From Argentina anserina (taxonomy: Eukaryota; Streptophyta; Magnoliopsida; Rosales; Rosaceae), in the NCBI RefSeq assembly GCF_933775445.1, contig NC_065873.1:1302001-1366000 (forward strand): a stretch of 64,000 nt of DNA. Reading direction: 5' to 3'. A program made the translations under genes and the position numbers. Position 1 is the first letter of the stretch; each line of letters begins with the position of its first letter. This document shows, piece after piece, positions 48,716-61,894 of this stretch. The notes under the pieces are model-generated. The model had not been told where the DNA came from, did not search any database, and saw only the letters and a list, made by a program, of their open reading frames with translations.

Positions 48716-49214
48716 ATATATAGCCAACAAACGACAACTAAGTCATAATTTTTTTTTTATCAGAGTACCAATGCAGCAACAAAGACACATACTTTGACAA
48801 TTGCAACCAACAGACCACAGAGACATTGAAAAAATTCATCCAATCTTTGATGACCTTTTTAACTCCCAACTGATTAGATACACCCAAATGGTAGCCCCAA
48901 ATCCTCAGTTATAATATTGGCACAATGACCCCAAAAAAAAATACCAATATAAACAGGGGATGAAACAAATAAGGATGTGCAAACAGAAAAAAAAAAAAAC
49001 AAGGGTAACTGCTCAATCTCTCTGCAAATATTTTGTAGAACAAATCTACCGTTTTTTGCTCAAAGGTAGTTCAGTCGATGCAACTTACTGAACCACACAT
49101 GAAACAACTAGTTCAAGTAACTCAAAATTGCAACAAACATTGATATCAAAGCTGCCTCAGCGGCTGACTTGAAACTAAACTGACTTGCCCCAGCTTGATA
49201 CAATAATCTCATAC
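48716..49214. other. AT-rich spacer, no gene seen
   Basis: Nothing recognisable apart from A-runs. Confidence 0.4.
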
Positions 49215-50190
49215 AGATAATTCCACTGCCATGCGTCGATTCGTTTATAACAATCTCAATTTTCAACTAATCAACACCCAGTACACACGGCAAATAACAA
49301 AAACACACCAGACCATATTAATCCATACAATTGAAACACAAAGAACCATTACAGAAAACAAAACTTACAATCCATACAATTGCTGTACTGTTTCCCCAAC
49401 TCCAATCAAAGCACCAAATTTTCCATTTGCCCCAGACCCAACAATAATAAGACCTAACTAATTACAAAACACATTGAACCTTAATCAATAGCAAACAAAA
49501 AAAACCAATTGACAAAACCACAGACCGAATGAAAAACAATCCCAATACAATGATAACTAATCGTGATTAGACAACATAACACAAAAAATCGGACAAACAC
49601 TCAAGACTTTAATATGATCGAGCAACACAACCCACCTCAACTAAGATAGCGCAGAGTAAAGAAGAAGAAGAGGAAACAAATGAAGACATTCTCTGACATA
49701 TTTAACTTCCCAACCTCTCACTCCCACCCTGTCTTCTAAACAGCCTCAATAAGGGCATAACAGTTAATGCACATGTAATAAGGACATCCGGGGGGCTTCG
49801 AAGCAAATAGGCAACTTCATTTTACACTATAGGCTTCATATTCCCAACTTCATATTTCCCACGAAACCCAGGTTAAGGTACAACTGATTTGTCTCGTTTT
49901 TGTGTTCGTTTTTACAATTTTGAATCTTCTTACAATTGGGACTATCTAATTGTTTTTTTTCATAAACAGAAGAAATATGGTGCTCTGTTGGTTCTCTTGA
50001 TGATTATCAATGTTCGGAACCTTGTGAACACAAAGTCTGCAGGAGCAAGCCATGTTTTATCAAGGTAATTAGGACTTAGGAACCCTCATGAGTTCTCATC
50101 AAAATCAATTGAGAAGGGAGAACCATGTCACATTTCATGTGGATTCTCTACTCTAGTTCTTCACTTGCATTTCCCCTACGTACGAGCGAG
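49215..50190 (+). repeat. duplicated block upstream of the TNL gene (matches 62130-63070)
   Basis: About 0.95 kb aligns in direct orientation with the block beyond the TNL gene. Long exact runs include CCCCAACTC.AATCAAAGCACC, TAATAAGACCTAACTAATTAC, GGTGCTCTGTTGGTTCTCTT and ATTAGGACTTAGGAA.CCTC. The copies differ by small indels and substitutions. No gene with confident start and stop is seen in either copy. Confidence 0.85.
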
Positions 50191-50429
50191 TCTGGTTAAT
50201 TGCTACTTGAGAGTGACGGGACAACTTGACAATATATGTACCTTCGTGCTAATGGTGCGTGAAATCTGTTCCTCTCTCTCAACATCCCAAACATCATTTC
50301 GAGTATGGTTATAAATCCACATCCCTAGCTTGCATCAATAATTGATTAGGGTGGGTGTTTATGAAGGTGAAATTCTCAGGGTGGGGGTAAAAAATGAAGA
50401 AATTTCCATGCATCCACCAACACATTTTG
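50191..50429. other. short spacer before the TNL promoter
   Basis: No feature recognised. Confidence 0.4.
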
Positions 50430-51182
50430 TAAGTCGCTTTACAAATCCCGTGGGTTCCAGATGAGATTATTGTCGGATGGCATTGACTTGGCTTGGCTGG
50501 GACTGGGGTTGCCTCCATCATCCTCAACTCCTCAAGTCTTCACACGCACCAGACCAAAACAAAGTCTTCACACGCAGATCTCATTTTCTCTCTCAAGCAT
50601 CAAGATAGAGACTCAAGTCTCTCCATCACCACTTCGCTTCTAATTAAGTCGATCTGATCCCAGCTTCGATTCCCAGCAAACTCAGGTGAAGCTCCAACAG
50701 ATTTCTATCCCACAGTACGTTGTGTTTGTTTTTAATTTGCTTAATTATATATATGTTACTGTGTTTCTGGCGCCAGTTATTTTATAAAATTTTGGAACAT
50801 AACAGCATAACTTTGGCACTGATAGCTTTTGGTCAAAAAGGATAATATATGGAGATGTGATCTCAATGATCTGGTATAGTACTTATGCATTTGCAGCATG
50901 TTGCTAGTGTTTTATGTTTCTAGATAAACTAGGTGATTATTCAAGAAACAAAAAAGGAATAAAACCAAACCAACTCATATTTATTGCTTCACTAGTTAAT
51001 TTTACATTTATACACTTATTTTTGGAATAAAAATTTGATCATAGATGATCCATTAGGAAACAAAAAGAGCATGATTGCAAAGGATTGTTAACTCCAGGCC
51101 TTGAAATTGTGTTGAAATCTTATCTGATTTTACTCATATACTGTATATAGTCCTTCCACAGGTCATCTGCTACAAGTAGGAA
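50430..51182 (+). promoter_or_regulatory. TNL promoter and 5' UTR, probably with a leader intron
   Basis: The region is conserved with the orphan copy at 42960-44846, which argues that it is a unit of function or at least of duplication. A GT donor after AAACTCAG at 50685 and an acceptor-like CTACAAGTAG at 51179 would remove a 5'-UTR intron of about 0.5 kb and place the next exon 5 bp before the ATG at 51183. Leader introns are common in TNL genes. The TSS is not located. Confidence 0.5.
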
Positions 51183-51521
51183 ATGAGCATACAAAGAAGT
51201 ACCTCAACATCTTTCCCCGCTTTAACTCGGTGGGAATATGATGTTTTTATTAGCTTTCGAGGCGAGGATACTCGCAAGGGTTTTACAGACAATTTATACA
51301 CTGCATTAGACGATCAAGGAATCAAAACGTTCAGGGATGATCCTGAACTTGAAAAAGGTGAAGCTATTGCTCCAGCACTTTCTGCTGCAATTGAGAAATC
51401 AAGATTTGCTGTCATTGTCCTCTCCCCAAATTATGCAACGTCGACGTGGTGCTTGGATGAACTCGTACAAATTCTTGAATGCATGAAAGCAAATCCTGTT
51501 GATGCGTCGTCAAGTGGTAGG

Positions 51522-51908
51522 TGTTAGAATTCGATTCCTCTATCTTGTTATGTAACAGGATATGATTGAGCAGATTGAACAATCAATCTTGCAGTAGCAA
51601 GATGAGTATGAAGAACAAAATATAGATTTGAAAACAAACTGAACATGCAGCTGTATTGATATTTCCAGATCTTATAATTTCCTTAGTCCTTGCATATTGA
51701 TCAAACATCTCTCACTTTATATAGTGAAGCAAAATGAAAGATTAACCTACAAAATATGCAAGGAGAAGAACTCAAACTGAAATTGAATTACACAAAATAT
51801 CTATGATTGTTTTTGAGTGGAGAAAACAGTAAACTGCAGCTGGAAAATCTTATTAGATTTTTTCTGCAGCAGTTTCCTAGTTGCAGCAGGAAGTCATTAA
51901 CATCAACA
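51522..51908 (-). repeat. copia 3' LTR
   Basis: 387-bp repeat. The gag-pol stop codon overlaps its inner edge (51903-51905). Confidence 0.95.
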
Positions 51909-54900
51909 CTCCCTCTTAATGCTTTGCTTCTTCACTCCTAGCAAACCTCTTAGATATACAAATCTTTCTCTTGGCAGAGCCTTGGTGAAGATATCTGCCA
52001 CTTGGTCTTCAGTATTGCAGTATATCAAATCAACTTCATTTTCTTCAACTGCATCTCTGATGTAGTGAAACTTCAAGGCAATGTGTTTTGCCCTACTGTG
52101 ATAAACTGGATTCTTGCTCATAGCAATTGTAGATTTGTTATCACATAAAATAGTTGTTGCAGACCCTTGCTTCTCACCAAAGTCATTTATGACTCTTCTT
52201 AGCCAAATTGCTTGTGAAGTGGCAATCGATGCAGACACATACTCAGCTTCAGCTGTAGATAAAGCCACTGATTTTTGCTTCTTTGAAGCCCAAGAGAATA
52301 CACCAGTCCCTAGTGTGAAAGTATAACCTGATGTACTTTTCAAATCATCAACACTTCCTCCCCAGTCACTGTCACAAAAGCCAAAGAGTTTTGGTTCCAC
52401 ATTCCTCTCATACAGTATTCCAAAGTCCATAGTACCTTGGATGTATCTCAGGATTCTCTTAGCAGCTCCATAGTGAATCTTAGTAGGGCTGTGCATAAAT
52501 CTGGACATCAAGCTTGCAGCATACATTATATCTGGTCTTGTTGCAGTCAAGTATAGCAAGCTTCCCACTAGGCTTCTGTATAAACTCTCATCTGCACTAC
52601 CACTTCCATCTTCTTTTGAAAATTTTTCATTGACAACTAGAGGAGTAGCTACTGGCTTGCATCCTAGCATCTTAAACTTCTCTAAAATTGCCTTTGCATA
52701 TTTTTTCTGTGAGATAAAAATTCCTTCCACAGTTTGAACTATCTCAATTCCCAGAAAATAATGCAATATTCCCAAATCACTCATTTCATATTTCAACATC
52801 ATATCAGACTTGAAATCAGAAATCATTTTTTCACAACTTCCAGTAAATACTAAATCATCAACATATAAGGAGACAATAAGTATACTTGAAGTACCTTCAG
52901 TTTTGGTGTAAAGAGCAGGCTCATTCTCACTTCTTTTAAAACCTCTCTCTGTGAAATAGGAATCGATTTCACCATACCAAGCTCTTGGTGCTTGTTTCAG
53001 GCCATATAGAGCTTTCTTCAATTTGTACACCTTCTGCTCTTTGCCCTTTATGATGAACCCTTGTGGTTGCTCCACAAAAACTTCTTCTTTCAGCACTCCA
53101 TTTAGAAATGCAGACTTGACATCCAACTGGTGTAGATACCAGCCTTTTTGTGCAGCAATGGAAATCAGACCTCTTATAGTCTCATGCCTTGCCACTGGTG
53201 CAAACGTTTCATTGAAATCAACTCCAGGTATCTGTGCATACCCTTTTGCCACCAATCTTGCTTTATTTCTTTCCACAGAACCATCTGCCTTCAGTTTGGT
53301 TTTATAAATCCACTTCAAACCAATGACATCCTTGTTGTCTGGTTTCTCAACTAACTCCCAAGTGTTGTTTTTCACAATCACATTTATTTCCTCCTTCATT
53401 GCTGCCCTCCATTCATCTTCTTTTACTGCATCTTCAAATTTTTCTGGCTCAAACAAGCAGGCATTGCAGCTTGCATACACATCATTCAAGCTTCTCATCC
53501 TTATTGGTGTTGAGCTTGGTGTAGATTGAGCCTCAGAATTTTCAGGTGAGGGTTGTTGAGGGCTCTGAGGTGGAGACTGTTGTGGTGGATTTAGCTCCAA
53601 CTCTTCTGGACCTTCTTGTTCATCATGAACAAAGGTTTCTTTAATTCGGATTGTACCATTTTTCCAATCCCAAGATGAATTCTCACTGAAGAGAACATCT
53701 TTTGCAATTATCAATTTTTCTTTTTTCAAATTGTAGAGCCTGTAGCCCTTTGTCTGTAAACTGTACCCCATGAAAACACATTTTTCACTTGTCTCATCCA
53801 ACTTGGTTCTAAGTTCTTCAGGAATGTGAGCATAGCAGATAGATCCAAACACCCTCAAGTGATTCACACTTGGCTTCCTTCCACTCCATGCTTCAATTGG
53901 AGTCTTGCCTTGCACAGCTACTGTAGGATGTCTGTTCATTAAGTACACTGCAGTATTAACTGCTTCACCCCAATACTCTAGAGACACCTTTTTCTCATAC
54001 AACATGGATTTGGCCATTTCTACAATCGTTCTATTTTTTCTCTCAGCCACTCCATTTTGTTGAGGTGTGTAACTCACTGTAAGCTGTCTTTCCAAACCAA
54101 TGTCTGCACAGAAATTCTTGAATTCATTTGATGTGTATTCACCACCTCTGTCTGATCTAAGCTTTTTCAACTTCAACTCAGATTGTCTCTCCACCATAGC
54201 TTGAAATTTTTTAAAAATAGTGAACACTTCACTCTTCAACCTCATGCAATAAACCCAGGTCATTCTTGAGTAATCATCAATAAATGTCAAAAAATATTTA
54301 TTTCCTCCATGTGTAGTTGTTTTCATTGGACCACAAACATCAGAATGCACTAGCTCCAGTGGTGCTTTTGCTCTCCATGCCTTTCTCTTTGGAAATGAGA
54401 TAGTATGCATTTTCCCAAGAGCACATCCTTCACATACATCATTTACTTCTATAATTTTTGGTAACCCCTGCACCATTTCTTTTTCATGCAGCAACTTGAG
54501 ACTTTTAAAATTCAAATGTCCAAGTCTTTGATGCCACAACCATGGATCATCCTTCACATCCATTCTTCTTGCACTTTCTGCAGCATATTTGAGAGATAGA
54601 GAAAAACTTCGGTTCCTCTTCATATCTATATCCACCATGACTTTTGTTCTGCTCCCCCTTTCAAAGATTTGACAAGAGTCATCACCAAAATGTAGATGAT
54701 AACCATGCTCAATAAGCTGACCTACACTCAACAGATTTGAGTCTAGGTCAGGAACCAGCATCACCTCTCTGATGAACATTTTCCCATTTTTAGTTTCAAT
54801 AGCTATGCTCCCTTTGCCTCTTGTATCCACTAACATTCCATTTCCCATCTTCACTTTTGTAATGTTGTTGTAGTCCACATCATACAGGAGATTTGCATTT

Positions 54901-55940
54901 GCAGTCATATGGTTGCTACAAGCACTATCAACAAGCCACACATTTTTGTTTTCTACAGTAGTTTCAGCTTGTGTCATACTGAACACATTTGCATCACACT
55001 CCTCTGTGCAGTTTGCTTGTTGATTTCCTTTGTTACAATCTTTTGCTGCATGTCCAAACCTATTACAATGTGGACATCTTGTCTGACCTTTAAACCAGCA
55101 TTCACCTAAGTGAGCTTTCTCACAGGTTGCACATTTGGTATAGTTTGGATTGATTGAACTGCTTCCTTTCTCATAAGTTGACTTTCCTCCTTGCTGATTT
55201 GATTTTCCTCCCCACTTCTTGCCTTTTCCTTTCCACTTTTTCTGTTTGGTATTTGAACCAGATGGTTCACTAGTTTTAGGGGTAAGGCTAAGTGTTTGGA
55301 AGGCTTTTTCTGTTGGTTCATCATGACTAGCTAACCTCTGATCAAAGGCTTTCAAAGTCCCTACTAAATCCTGAACTCCTAGTTTTGAAATATCCCTAGT
55401 TGCTTCTATAATACTTACTATAGCATCGAATTTTCTGCTCAAACTCATTAGGATTTTCTCAACTACTCTTTCATCAGTTAAGGGTGCATTGTAAGTTTTT
55501 AACATATTAACAATGCTAGTTATCTTAGTACAATGAATATCTAGCAAGTCAGTATCACTCATTCTTGCATATTCAAACTCTCTCCTTAAGGACTGAATTT
55601 TAACAGCTCTAACCTTATCAGAACCTTTGTGCTCCAGCTTCAGAACCTCCCATGCTCCTTTAGCTGTCCTCTCATTTGAGATCAAAGGAAAGATGTCGTC
55701 TGAAACTGAATTTTGCAGAATACCAAGGGCTTTTGCATCTTTCTTGACTTGACTTTTCAGTTCAAGTCTTTGTGCTATTGTCATAGCTTCCAATTCTTCA
55801 GCTGTTGGAACTGTGTAACCTTCATGCACATAGCTCAACAGATCTCTACCAAGAAACATTGTTTCCATCTTGATCATCCAATAATCAAAGTTCACTCCTG
55901 TAAAGATAGGAACTTTGATTATTTCATCTGATTGACCCAT
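51903..55940 (-). CDS. intact copia gag-pol polyprotein, 1345 residues
   Basis: A single frame from ATG 55940 ([15 protein letters not shown]) to TGA at 51903-51905. Order: gag (about 1-260); zinc knuckle [14 protein letters not shown]; protease [11 protein letters not shown], with DSA instead of the commoner DSG/DTG; GAG-pre-integrase [10 protein letters not shown] and CEGCALGK; integrase [22 protein letters not shown] and [14 protein letters not shown]; reverse transcriptase FLNGVL, YVDD and TARPDI; RNase [24 protein letters not shown] and [11 protein letters not shown]. No frameshift or stop was seen. Length is normal for plant copia polyproteins. All hallmarks needed for autonomy are present; activity is inferred. 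Confidence 0.95.
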   Translation of the reverse strand: MGQSDEIIKVPIFTGVNFDYWMIKMETMFLGRDLLSYVHEGYTVPTAEELEAMTIAQRLELKSQVKKDAKALGILQNSVSDDIFPLISNERTAKGAWEVLKLEHKGSDKVRAVKIQSLRREFEYARMSDTDLLDIHCTKITSIVNMLKTYNAPLTDERVVEKILMSLSRKFDAIVSIIEATRDISKLGVQDLVGTLKAFDQRLASHDEPTEKAFQTLSLTPKTSEPSGSNTKQKKWKGKGKKWGGKSNQQGGKSTYEKGSSSINPNYTKCATCEKAHLGECWFKGQTRCPHCNRFGHAAKDCNKGNQQANCTEECDANVFSMTQAETTVENKNVWLVDSACSNHMTANANLLYDVDYNNITKVKMGNGMLVDTRGKGSIAIETKNGKMFIREVMLVPDLDSNLLSVGQLIEHGYHLHFGDDSCQIFERGSRTKVMVDIDMKRNRSFSLSLKYAAESARRMDVKDDPWLWHQRLGHLNFKSLKLLHEKEMVQGLPKIIEVNDVCEGCALGKMHTISFPKRKAWRAKAPLELVHSDVCGPMKTTTHGGNKYFLTFIDDYSRMTWVYCMRLKSEVFTIFKKFQAMVERQSELKLKKLRSDRGGEYTSNEFKNFCADIGLERQLTVSYTPQQNGVAERKNRTIVEMAKSMLYEKKVSLEYWGEAVNTAVYLMNRHPTVAVQGKTPIEAWSGRKPSVNHLRVFGSICYAHIPEELRTKLDETSEKCVFMGYSLQTKGYRLYNLKKEKLIIAKDVLFSENSSWDWKNGTIRIKETFVHDEQEGPEELELNPPQQSPPQSPQQPSPENSEAQSTPSSTPIRMRSLNDVYASCNACLFEPEKFEDAVKEDEWRAAMKEEINVIVKNNTWELVEKPDNKDVIGLKWIYKTKLKADGSVERNKARLVAKGYAQIPGVDFNETFAPVARHETIRGLISIAAQKGWYLHQLDVKSAFLNGVLKEEVFVEQPQGFIIKGKEQKVYKLKKALYGLKQAPRAWYGEIDSYFTERGFKRSENEPALYTKTEGTSSILIVSLYVDDLVFTGSCEKMISDFKSDMMLKYEMSDLGILHYFLGIEIVQTVEGIFISQKKYAKAILEKFKMLGCKPVATPLVVNEKFSKEDGSGSADESLYRSLVGSLLYLTATRPDIMYAASLMSRFMHSPTKIHYGAAKRILRYIQGTMDFGILYERNVEPKLFGFCDSDWGGSVDDLKSTSGYTFTLGTGVFSWASKKQKSVALSTAEAEYVSASIATSQAIWLRRVINDFGEKQGSATTILCDNKSTIAMSKNPVYHSRAKHIALKFHYIRDAVEENEVDLIYCNTEDQVADIFTKALPRERFVYLRGLLGVKKQSIKREC

Positions 55941-56039
55941 CTCAGTAGCAGTAAGAATAAACTTGTGTTTGTTTGTTTTTAATCTCTTCTAACAGATGAT
56001 ACACCCAGTTGATATTTGATCAAATAGGCTCTGATACCA

Positions 56040-56426
56040 TGTTAGAATTCGATTCCTCTATCTTGTTATGTAACAGGATATGATTGAGCAGATTGAACAA
56101 TCAATCTTGCAGTAGCAAGATGAGTATGAAGAACAAAATATAGATTTGAAAACAAACTGAACATGCAGCTGTATTGATATTTCCAGATCTTATAATTTCC
56201 TTAGTCCTTGCATATTGATCAAACATCTCTCACTTTATATAGTGAAGCAAAATGAAAGATTAACCTACAAAATATGCAAGGAGAAGAACTCAAACTGAAA
56301 TTGAATTACACAAAATATCTATGATTGTTTTTGAGTGGAGAAAACAGTAAACTGCAGCTGGAAAATCTTATTAGATTTTTTCTGCAGCAGTTTCCTAGTT
56401 GCAGCAGGAAGTCATTAACATCAACA
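56040..56426 (-). repeat. copia 5' LTR
   Basis: 387-bp repeat next to the primer-binding site, identical by eye to the other LTR. It contains a TTTATATAGTGAAGC stretch whose complement may hold the TATA box. Confidence 0.95.
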
Positions 56427-59400
56427 GTAGGGTGCTGCCAATTTTCTATAACGTTAATCCCTCTGATGTACGAAAGCAAACAGGGAGTTTTAAAGAAGCC
56501 TTCTGTAATCTTGAAAAAAGGTTTGGGATCGATGGCAAGGAGAAGGTGCGAAGATGGAGATTTGCCTTAACTGAAGTGGCAAATTTGTCTGGGCGGACTC
56601 TTGAAGAATGCCGGTATGCTTATACTTGTTTCTTTTTGTCTCTTCCATTTCACTAACTTACAATAAGTAACGTATTCGATCATCATAATGCTATTAAGAA
56701 ATAGTATACGCAGATAACCATCAATTGGTCCGATGAGACTTATTACATGTCATTACAAGAATATAAAAGAATGAAGTCCAATATTGCAGATATATTTTCA
56801 TAAACTAAATATTAACATCGACACCTGATAGAGTTTGGTCTAATCTGTGTTATAGGTATGAAAGAGAGCTCATTAGATACATTGTTGAAGACATATTGAA
56901 AAAACTTCAATTTGCAGCATTCAGTATTGCAGAAAATCTAGTTGCAATGGAGTCGAGATTGCAGCCAGTCTTTTTGCATTTGGGTTTAGGGGCGGATGAC
57001 GTCCGCTTCATTGGGATATGGGGAATGGGGGGGATTGGTAAGACAACGATGGTAACAGAGGTGTATGTGAGGATCTCTCGTGAATTTGAATGTAGTTACC
57101 TTCTGACCAATGTTAGAGATCACTCTGTTGAAAAGGATGGTCTACTTAATCTGCAAAAGCAACTTCTCTCTGGGATGATAAGCAGAGAAAAGGCTGATAA
57201 CATATTAAACTCTCAAGATGGAGCTGCCGCAATAAAGAGGCGGTTAGCTCGTAAAAGAGTTCTTCTCATTCTTGATAATGTAAAACAGTTGAAAGATTTA
57301 GAATATTTGGCTGGAAGCCCAAACTGGTTTGGTTCGGGGAGTAGAGTACTTATCACGACTAGAGATGAGCATTTGTTGATTCAACATGAAGTTGAAAGAC
57401 GATTGAAGGTTGAAGAATTAGATGAGGGTGATTCTCTTAAGCTTTTTAGCAAGAAAGCATTCAAGGAAGATTGCCCCGCAGAAGGTTTTCTCGATTTGTC
57501 TGAATATGTTGTAAGTTATGCAAATGGTCTTCCTTTAGCTCTTGAAGTACTGGGTTCTTTCTTGTATGGAAGAGATCTTAGTGAATGGAACAGTGCACTG
57601 AGCCAGTTGGGAGAAGTTTGTGCCTCGGAAATATTTGAAGTACTTAAAATAAGTTACAATGATCTAAATTCTCATTGGAGGAAGATATTCCTAGACATTG
57701 CATGTTTCTTTGATGGACATGAGAAAGATAAAGTAACCGAAGTGTTAAATAGTTGCGATGTTGCTGCTACTATAGGAATAAAAGTTCTCATGGAGAGATC
57801 TCTAGTGACTCTTTCATATGGAAGACTATGCATGCATGATTTGCTTAGAGAAATGGGTCGGGAAATTGTCCGCCTGGAATCTCCTGATGTGTTGGGCAAA
57901 CGTAGTAGGTTGTGGCTTTTTGAAGATGTCAGACATATCTTGACCACAAATACTGTAAGTAATTACTGATTACTGATTTGGTATAAGAATTATTTTAAGT
58001 ATTATTTGCTAATACGTACATTATATGACAAGTCGACCACTTTGCAATATACATTAACATATCATTTATTTTTTATGGGTTGATAGGGTACTGAGGAAGT
58101 AGAAGGCATATTTGTGCACTCAACTGAGCCCGAAGGGAAGGTGGACGTGATTCCGAATTCATTTTCATTGATGCGCAAATTGAGATACCTAAAGATTGAG
58201 AATGCGAACCTACCCAATGGGCTCGAATATCTTCCCAATAGTATACGGATTCTTTGTTGGACAAGGTATCCGTTACAATCTTTGCCAGCAGATTTCAGAC
58301 CTCGGCAACTATTTGAACTTACCTTGTGTCATAGTTTCCTAAAACATGTTCAAATAGGCACTGAGGTATATTATCATTACTATACCTTTCTTTTATTGCT
58401 TATTATAATTGTTGAATATATCATGAAAGCTTTTTTCTTATATGATTTTTACTTGATATATATGCAGATTTTTTGCAAGTTGAAAAGCATCAATCTGAGT
58501 CACTCTCTGAATCTAGTCAACACCCCAAACTTAAAAGATATGCCATATCTAGAGATTCTGTGTCTCCAAGGTTGTATAAGATTGTGTGAGCTTGACCAAG
58601 GAATTGAAGTGCTCGAGAGACTTACAGTGCTAAACTTGAAAGATTGCAAGAATCTTGTGCATTTTGCAAGTAGTGTACGTGGGTTAAAATCTCTTGAAGT
58701 TCTTGATATTTCTGGTTGCTCGAAGCTTAAAAAACTACCTAATGACATGGATCACCTAGAAAGCTTGAAGGAGCTTTGTGTGAATGGCAGTGGCATAAGA
58801 GAAGTACCTTCCTCGATTGGGATGCTTGAACGACTTCAGCTGTTGAGAATGGAAGATTGCAAAGATCTCGTGTCTCTTCCAATCAGCGTACGGGGCTTAA
58901 AATCTCTCAAGGTTGTTAATATTTCCGGTTGCTTAAAACTCGACAAACTTCCAGAGGATTTGGGCCATATGGAGTGTTTGGTAAAGGTTGATGCGAGTGA
59001 AACTTCTATACGAGAATTGCCTTGCTCTATCGGCATGCTTAAAGGACTTTTTTCTATGTCCTTGAGAGATTGCAAACAGCTTTCGTGTCTTCCAACTAGT
59101 ATAGGTGGTCTAAAGTCTCTCAAATATCTCAATCTTTCTGGTTGCTTGAAGCTTGACAGATTGCCAGATGAGTTGGGTCATATTTCCAGTTTGGAGAAGC
59201 TTTATATGGGACGAATTGGCATAAGAGAGGTGCCCCCCTCTATTAGTCTTTTGAAGAATCTCAGAGTATTCTCTCTTGCAGGATATAAAGCAGCTTCATT
59301 TGAATCATGGAATATGATGCTCAACCCTCTTCAGTTACTGCGAAAACAAAGCCACATTCAAGCAGGATTATCGTTGTCATGTTTGTTCGGGTTGCATTCA

Positions 59401-60390
59401 TTGATTAAATTGGATTTAAGTGACTGCAATCTTTATGACGAAGCAATGCCCAGTGATTTCGGATGCTTAGCCTCATTGAAGAGGTTGGATTTGAGGAATA
59501 ATCAAATCGTCAGACTACCTGAGAGCATCGGCCAACTCTCTCGACTTGAGTGGCTCTACTTGGATGGGTGCAGTAAACTTCAGATAGTACCAGAGCTATC
59601 ATCTGATGCATGGGTAAACGCTTCCAACTGCACGTCATTGGATATAATGGCCAATCGAACAGGACGAAGGAGTTTGTTGCCAAGAGGAAGATATATTAAC
59701 AGTCTCAACAAGGGGGAGAATGAAAGCTGTGAGAGTGTAGCACTAACATTGCTAGCACGCCACTTTGCGAGTAAAGCATCTTACCAGACATCACGTCAGT
59801 TGTTTACTGGCCCTGGGAATGAAATACCAGAGTGGTACAATCACCGAGGAGAGGGGTCTTCTATAACTATAGACCTGCCACTTGGCTGGTTTACTAACTC
59901 GTTCATGGGATTCGCCATGTGTGTGGTTTTTGACTCCCTCAACCCACCCCGCTATTTGGATTGGTGGGCCATTGATTGGTCAATGACAGCCATTGGTAAA
60001 TCCTCAAGTGTGTACGGACAGAGCCAGTTCCCACTATTTGAGAAAAAGTGGGGTCAACCTGTGGGGGATCACATTTGGTTCCATTACGTGAGTCATGATC
60101 ATTTCAAAGGAGATTTTCAAGATATCAAGTATGAGCTTAAATTCTCATTTGAACACAACTGGGAAACTGTGCGAAGGAAGAAGTGTGGTGTCCGTGTGGT
60201 ATATGAGGAAGATGCGGAGAAGATTCGGCAAACATATTTGAAGCAAGGCATGGGCAATAATACCAAGCGAGGTCTTCAACCCCTCTGTGATGATGTTGCA
60301 TCTAGTAGTACTGCAGGCCTGCAGCACAGGCTCATTCAAAAGGAGTTAAACTGCGCCACCTTGATGGTGCGGAACCAGTGGAAGCCCTAA

Positions 60391-61894
60391 AAATTTATGA
60401 CCACAAACATGGTTGGTGTTCTTTTATAACAACTCTATCCTGTGTGTTTATTGTATTTAGTATTGAACAAAATTGTAGGACAGTGCTAATGTAGTGAACG
60501 AGGGTGTTTATTCCTACTGTTATTGAGGCTAGCTAGCTTTTTCTACTCACAGTCATTCTCTTTATACTTTCTCCTTGTCGCTGATGTGTTTTCATCTATT
60601 TACTTTTGTTCGCGAATGGGTTTTCATAAGTTACATGGTTTTGGAGCTAAATATTTTTGAAATTTTGAGAAATCTCAGCTACTTTCCCCTTTGAATGAAT
60701 GCGTTGTGGGTAGAGAAACTGAACCATGCACCATTTTGTGTAATCTCTAATATATAGTGACTTTACCATAGTGACTTTACCATTGCAAACTGTAAAGATT
60801 TTTATATTTATTCATAATGTTCACATTAATGCATTCAAATGGATACCTATAAGTTGGTCTCTCAACGTTCTTTCTTCTTTTCGTTGAGAAAAATATGGTG
60901 ATTTAGTGTTCCCCGGCCTCCACATGCATATGCTTACATGCTATCAATGACACTATCAAAACAAAAGCTCAAAATTCTTCCTTACATCTGTGATCAATGT
61001 GCGTTCTTAAATTGGTTTTTTCTTTTTTGGTAAATTAGGTTTTGTGGAATTCCAAATTGAGTGAGGTTGATGACTTTTAACCTCCATAAATCCAGTCATT
61101 TTCTCTTCTGTTACTATGAAAGAAAATGAATGATTTTTTTTTTATAAAAAAAATTAATTGATGACTTGCTGCCAGTCACTTTCTTCCTTTTCAAGTTCCA
61201 TAACTTAATAAAGGGTATAAACGTTCATCATATGCATCAATATTTACATAAGCAATCATTGATTTTATGAAAAAAAAATTAACTACCTATGCCAAAGGAA
61301 AATAATTTAGGTTACACTATCATAGGATACATGGCTTACACTACACTTACATCAAAGTACTTGTCCTTCCATAAAGGACCAAAAATGTACACATGAGGCA
61401 GAGGGGTGTAGCATCACTAGCATCTTAAACTACTACAAATTTAGAGTTTCAGCTTTTGATTTTATTCGTCTTTCAGAGGATAGAGTGGAAACCCAATTTC
61501 CATTGCAATAAGATAAATGATGACGACTGCATTATTGACATCACATTAGATGCATATCACAAGTATGTAATTTTCAAAATCAACACGATTACTTTTCGAG
61601 GAAAGTGTTTTATATTCAACATATTTGTGCTTTGCAATTGATTACAGTGAACAAATGCCCAAAGCAAGGACCACATCTCTTAACTCCATCAACCATTAAA
61701 AATGATCCAAATGAAAAATGAAGCTTAACTCAACATCCAACAATGTTTCGAAGGCTAAGAAAAGTAATGAGAAACACGAACACTGAAAAAGAAAAAATAA
61801 ACAGTTATACAAACTTAGTCACGTTACCTGTGAAATGTACACTACTTCAGTGACCACTTAGGAAACAGTTAAAGACACACATATTTCATTCATG
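60391..61894. other. TNL 3' UTR and AT-rich spacer
   Basis: Nothing coding is recognised. The 3' UTR end is not located. Confidence 0.4.

Larger units (their letters stand above)
51522..56426 (-). mobile_element. full-length Ty1/copia element inserted in the TNL exon
   Basis: LTRs of 387 bp at 51522-51908 and 56040-56426 (TGTTAGAATTCG...CATCAACA) show no difference by eye. The target duplication GTAGG lies at 51517-51521 and 56427-56431. The initiator-Met primer-binding site TGGTATCAGAGCC abuts the right LTR (56027-56039) and a purine tract AAGAGGGAG abuts the left. One uninterrupted gag-pol frame lies inside. Orientation is opposite to the host gene. This looks like a very recent and potentially autonomous copy. 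Confidence 0.96.
51183..60390 (+). pseudogene. TIR-NBS-LRR resistance gene, broken by a copia insertion
   Basis: Four exons: exon 1 in two halves around the insertion (51183-51521 and 56432-56613), exon 2 56856-57954, exon 3 58087-58365, exon 4 58468-60390. Apart from the inserted element all phases agree and 1273 codons would remain. Exon 1 encodes a TIR domain (YDVFISFRGEDTRKGF, then STWCLDELV). Exon 2 is the NB-ARC with GMGGIGKTT (P-loop), LLILDNV (kinase 2), GSRVLITTRD, GLPLALEVLGS, FLDIACFF and MHD. Exons 3-4 carry about 14 LRRs, then a post-LRR C-JID region (GPGNEIPEWY). TNLs sense pathogen effectors and signal through TIR NADase activity. As it stands, translation stops one codon into the LTR, after 114 residues, before the TIR domain is complete. 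Confidence 0.93.

Noticed and set aside
50309..50643. Short frames before the TNL start
   Set aside because: They are not conserved as frames in the orphan copy and overlap the promoter or leader.
58114..60390. A separate 758-codon LRR protein gene
   Set aside because: It is the 3' part of the TNL gene; it only looks independent because the small intron at 58366-58467 is in frame.
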